Below are positions 26,201 through 32,684 of a stretch of DNA of 35,719 nucleotides, one piece after another. Under the pieces are notes generated by a model. It was not told the DNA's origin, did not search any database, and was given only the letters and a program-made list of their open reading frames with translations. Within the stretch, counting starts at the first letter, position 1; the number at the start of each line of letters is the position of its first letter. Origin of the DNA: a bacterium (GTDB taxonomy: Bacteria; Patescibacteriota; Minisyncoccia; CAIUEV01); the NCBI GenBank assembly GCA_021779255.1, contig JAJYBC010000005.1, positions 1 to 35,719 on the forward strand, in the 5' to 3' direction. The translations under genes and the position numbers were made by a program.

Positions 26201-26818
26201 ATGGCAAAGCAAGAAGCAGAATGGAGTAATCGTTTAAGTATCTTTTGGCTAAAGAAATATGGATATTTAGATAAAGATTATTCTTTCAAATCAGGTGGCA
26301 TCAAGTGGACTTATGGGCTAAGTGAAAATCAAAGCAGTATAGGATTTACTGTTACGAGAGAAGATTGGAAAACTCCTGAAGAAAAAACTTTTATCGAGCT
26401 ATCCTACTCACATACCAACAGAGAAAGTGGAGAGAAGGAAGACATAAAACACAAGATTGAACTTGCCACAACGCCTTGCAATCTTGGCGGTGTTAGATAT
26501 TGGTTTATATGTCCGCTTTGGAAAAAGGGGCAATATTGTGGCAAACGTGTTGGAGTCTTATATGGCATTGGTAAATATTTCGGATGTCGCCATTGTGGAG
26601 AAATTGCTTATGCCTCTCAAATGAAAAGTGGCAGATTTAGAGGAGGCTCAATATCAATCCCAGATATAGAGAGATTGGAGAAAGAGATAAAACGCCATTA
26701 TTACAAAGGTAAACCGACAAGAAAGCATCTGCGACTTGTCAAAATGAACAATAAGTTTAACCGAGATTTTATACTGATGGTGTCATATTTGGATAAACGG
26801 CTCGGTCGGTCAATTTAG
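26201..26818 (+). CDS. Zinc-ribbon protein of unknown function
   Basis: A 205-residue protein. The N-terminal half is beta-rich. The middle contains a zinc ribbon: C107 in TTPCNLGG region precedes GGVRYWFICP, with CGKRVGVLYG and FGCRHC providing paired Cys. A basic helical tail (KRHYYKGKPTRKHLRLVKMNNKFNR) follows. The motif RYWFICP...CGxRVGxLY...FxCRHC recurs in uncharacterised proteins of bacterial mobile elements, usually near recombinases. It may bind nucleic acid. The preceding 135-bp gap is AT-rich with a small CATTAA/TTAATG inverted repeat and no clear promoter. Confidence 0.78.
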   Translation: MAKQEAEWSNRLSIFWLKKYGYLDKDYSFKSGGIKWTYGLSENQSSIGFTVTREDWKTPEEKTFIELSYSHTNRESGEKEDIKHKIELATTPCNLGGVRYWFICPLWKKGQYCGKRVGVLYGIGKYFGCRHCGEIAYASQMKSGRFRGGSISIPDIERLEKEIKRHYYKGKPTRKHLRLVKMNNKFNRDFILMVSYLDKRLGRSI

Positions 26819-26843
26819 CTCCTTTATAAGCACAAGAAATAGT

Positions 26844-26872
26844 TTGCGAACTTTCATAAATAGCTTTATTAT
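26844..26872 (+). promoter_or_regulatory. Promoter of the structured leader and recombinase
   Basis: TTGCGA at 26844-26849 and TATTAT at 26867-26872 are spaced by 17 bp. Initiation about 7 nt later would fall at G26879, exactly the first base of the paired leader that follows. That coincidence raises confidence above a bare consensus match. Confidence 0.6.
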
Positions 26873-26878
26873 ACTCGT

Positions 26879-26991
26879 GTAGCCCAAAGTCGCAAAAATC
26901 CGTGAGTTTTTATTTGGTTTCTGTCCTTGAAAGGACGGTTTGCCAGAAGCCATCCTCACGGAGAAGCGACTGGGCTACCAAACCGTCCTTT
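26879..26991 (+). ncRNA. Structured leader RNA with pseudoknot, upstream of the recombinase
   Basis: The base-paired parts are as follows. P1 has three sections: 26879-26885 with 26972-26978, 26888-26893 with 26966-26971, and 26899-26906 with 26955-26962. P2 is 26915-26923 with 26944-26952, including a G-U pair. P3 is a small hairpin, 26924-26927 with 26932-26935. P4 is a perfect 13-bp helix, 26930-26942 with 26979-26991, which pairs the inner loop with sequence beyond P1 (a pseudoknot) and excludes P3. P4 is followed by TTTTAATT and then, 11 nt later, the recombinase ATG. It may be a riboswitch-like or attenuator leader or a separate small RNA. Family not identified. Confidence 0.7.
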
Positions 26992-27002
26992 TAATTATAT
27001 CT

Positions 27003-28745
27003 ATGAAAAAAGATACAACAGAGATTAAATACATCCTTTACTGTCGTAAAAGTACCGAGAACGAAGACCGACAGGTGCTTTCTCTTGATGACCAAAAAAG
27101 GGAATTGGAAGTCGTGGAAAGAAGAGAAAATTTAAAAGTAATTGAAAGATACGGTGGAGTCGAAAAAGGAGAGAGCCATACTGCCTTCAAAAGAGGTCGC
27201 CCCATCTTTAACCTTATTATGCAGAAAATTGAAGCGGGTAGAGCTAGTGGATTACTAGTTTGGCACGCAAATCGTATAGCTCGCAATGCTTTTGATGGTG
27301 GATGGATTATCACAGCTATGGATGAAGGGAAACTTTTGGAAGTAAAAACCCCATCTAGAACATACAGAAATACTCCTGATGATAAATTTTTCTTACAACT
27401 AGAATTCGGCATAGCCAAAAAATCATCTGATGATAGCAGTGTTGCGATAAAACGAGGTCTCAAAACTAAATTACAAATGGGATGGTATCCAAGTCGAGCA
27501 CCTCTTGGCTATCTCAATACCATAATAAAGGAAAAAGGAGCAAATGAGGTTATCAATGACCCAGAAAGATTTGATATAGTTAAGCGGATGTGGAATTTAA
27601 TGCTAACGGGAAACTATACCCCACCTCAAATACATAAAATTGCAAAAGAAAAATGGAAGTTTAAAACTAGGACTACAAAAAGATTTATTGGTAAGCCACT
27701 TTCAAAAAGTGGGATTTATCGTATTTTTACCAATCCTTTTTACTATGGCTGGTTTGAATATGGAAAACCAAAACAGTTATATAAAGGCAATCACAATCCA
27801 ATGATTACAGAAGAAGAATTTGACCGAGTGCAAAAACTGCTTGGGAGAGAAGGCAGACCAAGAGCGAAAGAACACCGTTTTGCTTTTACTGGTTTAATGA
27901 AATGTGGTAACTGCGGAGCGATGATAACTGCAGAAGAAAAAATTAAGAAACAAAAGAATGGCAATGTACATCATTATGTTTATTATCATTGTACTAAGAA
28001 AAAAGACGAAAAGTGCCCAGAAAAAACAATTGAGCTTAAAAACTTAAACACCCAAATTGACGCATTGGTCAAAAATTTAACCATATCTGATAAGTTCAAA
28101 GACTGGGCAATTAAGTATTTGCACGAAATCCGCCAGAATGAAGCCCAGAGCAACGAAAATATTTTAGAAAATAAACAAAAAACCTTACTCCAACTAACAA
28201 AACAGTTAGATAGCCTTTTGCTAAAATATACTTCTCCAGAAAATGAGAATGGAGGGTTTATTACTGACCAAGAATATCAATCTTTAAAAGTGCGTTTAAT
28301 TAAAGAGAAAACAATAATTGAAAATGAATTAAAATCTCACGGTCAGAAAGTTGAGGAATGGGTCGAATTAAGCGAGAAAACTTTTAACTTCGCCCGTTAC
28401 GCTCAAATTTGGTTTAATAAAGGTAATATGGAAACAAGAAGAGCAATATTTTCCGCTTTAGGTTCGCACCTAATTATAAAAGACCAAAAACTCAATATAG
28501 AACTACATCCTTACTTCAAAATCATCTTTGAAAATCTGCCAAACGCAGAGAAAGAGCTTCTTAAGGTTAGAACCTCTGGAAATACAGTAAATAAGGGACA
28601 AATTACCGAAATTTTGGCAAAGTGTCCCACTTTGCGGAGAGGGAGGGATTCGAACCCTCGAGGCTCTTTCGAACCTAACACCTTAGCAGGGTGCCCCTTT
28701 CGACCACTCAGGCACCTCTCCTTTTTTGTATTCTGGCAATTTTAA
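27003..28745 (+). CDS. Large serine recombinase (integrase)
   Basis: A 580-residue protein from ATG at 27003. A longer frame opens with TTG at 26940, but that part lies inside the structured leader. The catalytic domain has YCRKST with nucleophile S17, the LLVWHANRIARNA core and the recombinase domain (PLGYLN onward). A zinc ribbon follows (C301, C304, C330, C338), then a coiled coil (about 370-470), as in phage and ICE integrases. The enzyme would integrate and excise the element at the GCGGAGAG core. The frame crosses the right junction: residues 547-580 are encoded by host DNA (antisense of tRNA-Ser). The circular form would end instead after 575 residues. Confidence 0.93.
   Translation: MKKDTTEIKYILYCRKSTENEDRQVLSLDDQKRELEVVERRENLKVIERYGGVEKGESHTAFKRGRPIFNLIMQKIEAGRASGLLVWHANRIARNAFDGGWIITAMDEGKLLEVKTPSRTYRNTPDDKFFLQLEFGIAKKSSDDSSVAIKRGLKTKLQMGWYPSRAPLGYLNTIIKEKGANEVINDPERFDIVKRMWNLMLTGNYTPPQIHKIAKEKWKFKTRTTKRFIGKPLSKSGIYRIFTNPFYYGWFEYGKPKQLYKGNHNPMITEEEFDRVQKLLGREGRPRAKEHRFAFTGLMKCGNCGAMITAEEKIKKQKNGNVHHYVYYHCTKKKDEKCPEKTIELKNLNTQIDALVKNLTISDKFKDWAIKYLHEIRQNEAQSNENILENKQKTLLQLTKQLDSLLLKYTSPENENGGFITDQEYQSLKVRLIKEKTIIENELKSHGQKVEEWVELSEKTFNFARYAQIWFNKGNMETRRAIFSALGSHLIIKDQKLNIELHPYFKIIFENLPNAEKELLKVRTSGNTVNKGQITEILAKCPTLRRGRDSNPRGSFEPNTLAGCPFRPLRHLSFFVFWQF
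28617..28635 (-). other. Hairpin at the tRNA-Ser 3' trailer
   Basis: GCAAAGTG (28617-28624) and CACTTTGC (28628-28635) form a perfect 8-bp stem with a 3-nt loop. On the - strand the stem starts at the tRNA discriminator base and ends before CAAAATTT. It belongs to the element except for its overlap with the attR core. It may act as a terminator for the tRNA or as an arm of the attachment site. Confidence 0.6.
28634..28641 (-). other. attR core
   Basis: The right copy of GCGGAGAG covers the discriminator and acceptor 3' strand of tRNA-Ser. The junction preserves the tRNA acceptor stem but replaces the CCA that followed it in the uninterrupted gene. Confidence 0.82.
28635..28721 (-). tRNA. tRNA-Ser(GCU)
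   Basis: An 87-nt gene. The acceptor stem GGAGAGG (28721-28715) pairs with CCTCTCC (28642-28636). The discriminator is G. The anticodon loop is CTGCTAA with GCT at 28687-28685. A long variable arm is present and the T arm is GAGGG-TTCGAAT-CCCTC. It reads serine codons AGC and AGU. No CCA is encoded in the integrated state; the next bases are CAAAG from the element. The CCA that belongs to this gene is seen at the left junction, 14016-14012 on the - strand. Maturation now needs a CCA-adding enzyme. Confidence 0.97.
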
Positions 28746-28750
28746 TAACT

Positions 28751-28835
28751 TTTTCTCAGCTACTTTAAAATTTTGGAAGTGGAAAAGTCACCCTGCCGGG
28801 GGCACACTTCCAAAATTTCAAAGTAGCTGAGAAAA
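28751..28835 (-). ncRNA. Long hairpin with conserved 23-nt loop, copy 1
   Basis: Arms 28751-28781 and 28805-28835 pair over 31 bp. The only imperfect position, 28767/28819, is A-C on the + strand but U-G on the - strand, so the - strand RNA is fully paired. The loop (28782-28804) contains TGCCCCCGGCAGGGTGACTT on the - strand. An outer extension, 28734-28740 with 28837-28843, is also possible. It lies between the UDG gene and tRNA-Ser, which both run leftward. No U-tract follows, so it is not an ordinary terminator. Copy 2 at 32062-32140 has the same loop on an unrelated stem. Confidence 0.75.
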
Positions 28836-28911
28836 CATTGCCAAATATGGCAAAAAATTGCCAAAACACAAAAAGTAATGCGAAAAATTAAAAGCGGCTT
28901 AAGTAAACGTT

Positions 28912-29637
28912 TTAGAACATTTTTTCCTGCTTCTTCTCTTTATTATTGCCTATTTCCATCGAATCCCATTCAATTGTTGTCCCATTAGTTTTTTCTTCGG
29001 CACGGTTAGCTTCCAGATGTTCCAGAATCTTAGGAATCTTGGCAAAATCTTCTTGCAGAAATTTTAACCATTCACGATGGTAAAGAACGGCGGCGGGATG
29101 ATAAGTTGGCATAAAAACTTGCGTTCCTAAACCAGCCACGTTTTTCCTTAATATTTTACCTCTCACAGCGGAAATTTTCATATCCGGTAAAAAGCGTTCC
29201 ATGGCGTGTCTGCCTAAAGGAATAATCAGTAACGGTTGGATAATTTCAATCTGCTTTTGCAACCACGGCCAACACGCTTTAACTTCCTCGGGCAAGGGAT
29301 CGCGATTACTGGGCGGACGACATTTTACGACATTGGCAATAAAAATATCTTTTCGTTCAAAGCCGATTGATTGCAACAGTTCCGTAAGAAGCTTACCGGC
29401 TGAACCGATAAAGGGTTTCCCTTCCTCATCTTCCTTTCGACCGGGACCTTCGCCGATAAATAAAACTTTGGCATCGGCATTTCCCTCTCCGGGCACGAGA
29501 TTAAGACGAGTTTTGGCCAAGCGACAACAAGATTGAGAACTCTCCATCTCTTGGCGTAGTCGTAACATCTTCTCGTTTTTGATTAGATCTTCTTTTCCAT
29601 TTTCGATTTGAATTTCCATTCGGTCAAAATTATTCAA
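28912..29637 (-). CDS. udg: Uracil-DNA glycosylase, family 4
   Basis: A 241-residue protein that removes uracil from DNA as the first step of base-excision repair. Motif 1 is GEGPGRKED (62-70), motif 2 contains NVVKCRPP, and motif 3 is the catalytic-loop TYHPAA with H180. Family 4 enzymes carry a [4Fe-4S] cluster. C38, C106 and C122 fit the last three ligands, but the expected first Cys (CxxC) is Q35, with C37 instead next to C38. The C-terminal 35 residues are a charged extension. The start is TTG at 29637, chosen because GGAAAGGA lies 8 nt upstream; an ATG 18 nt downstream is the alternative. Confidence 0.92.
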   Translation of the reverse strand: MNNFDRMEIQIENGKEDLIKNEKMLRLRQEMESSQSCCRLAKTRLNLVPGEGNADAKVLFIGEGPGRKEDEEGKPFIGSAGKLLTELLQSIGFERKDIFIANVVKCRPPSNRDPLPEEVKACWPWLQKQIEIIQPLLIIPLGRHAMERFLPDMKISAVRGKILRKNVAGLGTQVFMPTYHPAAVLYHREWLKFLQEDFAKIPKILEHLEANRAEEKTNGTTIEWDSMEIGNNKEKKQEKMF

Positions 29638-29676
29638 TGATAATCCTTTCCTCTTTTAAACGGGATAGTCTCTTTT

Positions 29677-30924
29677 CTACTTCTCCTTAACTGTTTTGCC
29701 TTTTTTCTCAGCTTTGGGTTTTTTAACGATCTTTTTCTTTATTTCTGGCTTTTCAGCTTTTTTTTCTGGGGAAGATAACTTTGTCTCCGGTTCTTTCTCT
29801 ACTTTTTTTCCTCCTTCCGGAGCCAAAGTTAAACCTAAACGATGACTTTCTGATTCGATGGAAAGGATGACAAAGGAATATTGCTTACCCACTTCTAAAA
29901 TGTCGGCTAAATTTTTAGCTTTAATTTGACTTAGGATCTCGGAAACGTGGGCTAAACCATGAATATCATTATCTAATTGGACAAAAGCGCCAAAAGGATT
30001 AAGTTTAGTTACTTCGCCGATAACAATATCGCCAACTTTATATTTTTCGTTTATTTTACTCCACGGGTCAGCAACTAGAGCTCGCAAAGATAAGGAAACT
30101 CGCGTTCCGTCAATATCGATAATCTTGCATTTAACTTTTTCGCCGGTTTTAACGACAGAATGAGGATCTTCGATTAGTTGCCAAGCTAATTCGGAAATAT
30201 GAACCAAGCCTTCCAAAAGCTCTCCCTCGGCGTTTTCATCGAATTTATGATTTTTAGGAGCAAATTTGACAAAAGCTCCAAAGTTAACTACTCCGCTGAT
30301 AATCCCTTCCACAATATCGCCGACAGCGAAAGACTCAATAATCGCTTTTTCTTTTTCTTCGTAGGTGGCTTTCTCCGAAACGATTAGTTTTTCTTCTTCG
30401 GCGTTAACGTCGATAACCTTAACGTTAATTTCTTGATTGACCATTTTTAATAACAATTGCAGAATCTTGTTTTTATCTCCATCTTCTACTCGTGGATAGT
30501 GTTCGTGACTCAGTTGAGAGACAGGTAAAAAGCCGTAAATTCCGTTGACTTCCACCATTAATCCTCCGCGATTAGCCTCTAAAATTCGAGTCTTAACACT
30601 TTCTTTTTCCTTCATCTTTCTGGCCAGTTCAGTCCAAGCCTTTTCGTAAGCGGCTTCTCGAATGGAAAGTTCAACGTAACCGTCTTCGTTTTCCAATTCA
30701 ACCACAGTCGCTTCAATATCGTCATCTTCTTTTAAATTTTCAATAATACCCATACCGTCTTTCATCTCGCGACCCATAATAATTCCCGTTTTTAAAATCG
30801 GAAGGTCAATGTAGACAGCATTATTAGTAATAGTGATAACTTTGCCTTTAATAAGATCGCCTATAGAGGGCATTACAAAATCATTTTGGCGGAGCAGAGT
30901 CTCCATGATATGATTAGGTTCCAT
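29677..30924 (-). CDS. rpsA: Ribosomal protein S1 (four S1 domains)
   Basis: A 415-residue RNA-binding protein with four OB-fold S1 domains (about 20-90, 105-185, 200-285 and 300-370), for example GDIVEGIISGVVNFGAFVKF and GDIVIGEVTKLNPFGAFVQL. A Lys/Pro/Glu-rich tail follows. S1 brings mRNA to the 30S subunit, which matters in a genome where most starts lack a Shine-Dalgarno sequence. Four domains, rather than the six of proteobacteria, is common in Gram-positive and CPR lineages. It lies 108 nt downstream of atpG and 40 nt upstream of the UDG gene. Confidence 0.93.
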   Translation of the reverse strand: MEPNHIMETLLRQNDFVMPSIGDLIKGKVITITNNAVYIDLPILKTGIIMGREMKDGMGIIENLKEDDDIEATVVELENEDGYVELSIREAAYEKAWTELARKMKEKESVKTRILEANRGGLMVEVNGIYGFLPVSQLSHEHYPRVEDGDKNKILQLLLKMVNQEINVKVIDVNAEEEKLIVSEKATYEEKEKAIIESFAVGDIVEGIISGVVNFGAFVKFAPKNHKFDENAEGELLEGLVHISELAWQLIEDPHSVVKTGEKVKCKIIDIDGTRVSLSLRALVADPWSKINEKYKVGDIVIGEVTKLNPFGAFVQLDNDIHGLAHVSEILSQIKAKNLADILEVGKQYSFVILSIESESHRLGLTLAPEGGKKVEKEPETKLSSPEKKAEKPEIKKKIVKKPKAEKKGKTVKEK

Positions 30925-31032
30925 AAAATAAAGCGGAGTTTAATAATTAAAAAATGCTAGCCATTTCCGCATAAGACTGGCATCCTTTCCAGACTAACTT
31001 TGTTTTTTGATTTGGACAAGAAAAAAGATTTT

Positions 31033-32025
31033 TTATTCCGCCATAGCGGTCATGCCGGCCGATATTTCCAATAATTCTTTGGTGATGCCGGCTTGTCTAG
31101 CTAAATTGTAGTAGAGATTGAATTCGGTCATCATATCTTTGGCAACATCGGAAGCATTTTTCATAGTGAGCATACGAGAAGAAAATTCGGAAGCTTCCGC
31201 TTCCAAAAAAGCTTGATAAATTTGACTCTCAATCATGCGAGGGAGAATAAGATTTAAAACTTTTTCTTTTGACGGTTCAAAAATATAGTTGGTTTCTTCG
31301 GCTTTTTCCTCCATCTGATCCATTTCTTCTCTTCTTTTTTCCTTTAAATTATTTTCTTTGCCAAGTTCTTCGATTTGTTTTTCTAAGTCTTGACGAGAAA
31401 AAGGTAATATTTGGCGAATTTTTGGTTCGTTTCTAATGACGGAAACGAAATTGGTATAAGCTACAACAATTTTATCGCATTGGCCGGACGTATATTTATC
31501 AATCAACAGTTGAGACAGCGGATAAATATTATCCAAACCCAACTGTTCGTTCCAATCAAGAAAACTGGCTACTACTTTTTGTCCAGCTCGAACCAAAGCT
31601 TCCGTTCCTTTTTGTCCAATGGTAATAAATTCTATCTCCACTTTTTGGGGATCAATTTTCGGTTCAATTTTGATTTTTTTAACTCGATTAGTTGCGATAC
31701 TTTCGGGATTTTTAACTTGTTCTAGAATTTTTTTAATCAATTGAGAATTTAATCCGCCACAGAGTCCACGGTTAGAAGAGAAAAGAACCACGCAAATTTT
31801 TTGAACGGGTCGAACTCGAAGCAAAGGGTTGCCTTCCCTAACCGATTCTGAAATATTAACCAGTATTTCCCAAGCCACTTCTGAATAAGATCGAGAGGAA
31901 ACTGTCTTAGCGATAATTTTTTTCATTTTGGCGGCGGCCACCATTTCCATCGCTTTGGTTATCTTGCGAATGTTGCCAACTGATTTAATTCTTTTTTTAA
32001 GCTCTTTTGCTCCACCTTTTGCCAT
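31033..32025 (-). CDS. atpG: ATP synthase gamma subunit
   Basis: A 330-residue central-stalk subunit of F-type ATP synthase. The N-terminal helix has KELKKRIKSVGNIRKITKAMEMVAAAKM and the C-terminal helix has FNLYYNLARQAGITKELLEISAGMTAMAE, which together form the rotating coiled coil. It is about 40 residues longer than usual, with two Lys/Glu-rich insertions (about 95-130 and 235-265). The rest of the atp operon is not adjacent: upstream is a NuoE-like gene and downstream is rpsA. The start ATG follows the second conserved-loop hairpin by 36 nt and has no SD. Confidence 0.95.
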   Translation of the reverse strand: MAKGGAKELKKRIKSVGNIRKITKAMEMVAAAKMKKIIAKTVSSRSYSEVAWEILVNISESVREGNPLLRVRPVQKICVVLFSSNRGLCGGLNSQLIKKILEQVKNPESIATNRVKKIKIEPKIDPQKVEIEFITIGQKGTEALVRAGQKVVASFLDWNEQLGLDNIYPLSQLLIDKYTSGQCDKIVVAYTNFVSVIRNEPKIRQILPFSRQDLEKQIEELGKENNLKEKRREEMDQMEEKAEETNYIFEPSKEKVLNLILPRMIESQIYQAFLEAEASEFSSRMLTMKNASDVAKDMMTEFNLYYNLARQAGITKELLEISAGMTAMAE

Positions 32026-32061
32026 AAAATAATACGATAATTTTCAAAATGTAATAAGAAT

Positions 32062-32140
32062 GTTTTTAGCTATATATTTATTTTTAGTAGAGAAGTCACC
32101 CTGCCGGGGGCATACCAAAAATAAATATATAGCTAAAAAC
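32062..32140 (-). ncRNA. Long hairpin with conserved 23-nt loop, copy 2
   Basis: Arms 32062-32089 and 32113-32140 pair over 28 bp. The single imperfect position, 32086/32116, is A-C on the + strand but U-G on the - strand. The 23-nt loop (32090-32112) differs from that of copy 1 by one base. It sits in the 168-bp gap between the NuoE-like gene and atpG, both transcribed leftward. The stem sequence has no similarity to copy 1, so the stem is conserved as structure and the loop as sequence. Confidence 0.75.
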
Positions 32141-32193
32141 TCCAAAAAGAAAAAGAAATAAATGATTAGAAATTTTAAATTTAATGCAAGAGG

Positions 32194-32649
32194 TTACTTT
32201 TGAAAGTATCCAGCTAACAATTCATCAACCATGTGAGGACGGACTTTCTCGTAAATATTGCCGTTAACAACTAGAAGCGGTCCTCTTTGACAACGACCTT
32301 GACAACTAGTTGTTTTAACTTCTAATTTAACATTAAGATTGCGATCGGCTTTGGTTCCAAGGAAATTTTCCACTTCCTGCAAAACTTGTTTGGCGCCATT
32401 TAATTCGCAAGGAGTGCTCATACAGACTTTAACTTCCAAATTGGGTTTGGGCTTAATCCGAATATCGTCAAAAAAACTCACCGCGCTGAAAGCTTCGGCG
32501 GGACTGAGAGAAAAATAGCGAGCCAAATGGTAAAGATTTTCTTGAGAAATATAACCGAAAACTTCATTAATTTTTTTACTGGCCGGCAAGAAATTTTCTC
32601 GATCGGGATTAAATCCTAAAAGAATTTTTTGAACGGAAGGAAGAAGCAT
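32194..32649 (-). CDS. NuoE-like thioredoxin-fold [2Fe-2S] protein
   Basis: A 151-residue protein. An N-terminal helical bundle (about 1-70, with ENLYHLARYFSLSPAEAFSAVSFF) is followed by the thioredoxin-like ferredoxin domain with C76, C81, C116 and C120. The C-x4-C...C-x3-C spacing matches the cluster site of complex I subunit NuoE (N1a cluster), HoxE and the small subunit of NAD-linked hydrogenases and formate dehydrogenases. Such subunits pass electrons to or from a flavin partner (NuoF/HoxF). No partner is encoded nearby. It lies 35 nt after rpmB and upstream of the atpG hairpin, so it is inside a ribosomal-protein transcript. Confidence 0.9.
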   Translation of the reverse strand: MLLPSVQKILLGFNPDRENFLPASKKINEVFGYISQENLYHLARYFSLSPAEAFSAVSFFDDIRIKPKPNLEVKVCMSTPCELNGAKQVLQEVENFLGTKADRNLNVKLEVKTTSCQGRCQRGPLLVVNGNIYEKVRPHMVDELLAGYFQK

Positions 32650-32684
32650 TTGTTTTAAAATTAGATTTTAAATCTATTTCTAAT

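Larger units (their letters stand above)
14016..28641. mobile_element. Integrative element in tRNA-Ser(GCU), serine recombinase type
   Basis: The element is about 14.6 kb and is bounded by the direct repeat GCGGAGAG (14016-14023 and 28634-28641). The right copy forms the 3' end of tRNA-Ser. The left copy is followed on the - strand by CAAAAATC, so joining host left and host right rebuilds a tRNA ending in discriminator G plus CCA. That exact restoration is the main evidence for the boundaries. Cargo: type III restriction-modification, a C-protein-like regulator, a TPR protein and small partner, a DUF5659 protein, a TOPRIM primase/ATPase, two conserved unknowns and a large serine recombinase next to the right end. 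No relaxase, capsid, terminase or conjugation gene is recognisable, so transfer would need help from elsewhere. Confidence 0.9.

Noticed and set aside
26940-27002. Extension of the recombinase frame upstream to a TTG at 26940
   Set aside because: The extra 21 codons lie inside the paired leader and give no recombinase-like sequence; the catalytic domain starts normally from the ATG at 27003.
14016-28641. A CRISPR array or phage structural genes in the element
   Set aside because: No regularly spaced direct repeats and no capsid, portal, terminase or tail signatures were seen.
28751-28835. Hairpin 1 as an intrinsic terminator of the UDG gene
   Set aside because: The stem is far too long and no U-tract follows on the - strand; the identical loop in copy 2 is unexplained by a terminator.
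28751-32140. The two long hairpins as MITE or insertion-sequence copies
   Set aside because: Copies of a transposon would share stem (terminal repeat) sequence. Here only the loop is shared and no target-site duplication is visible.
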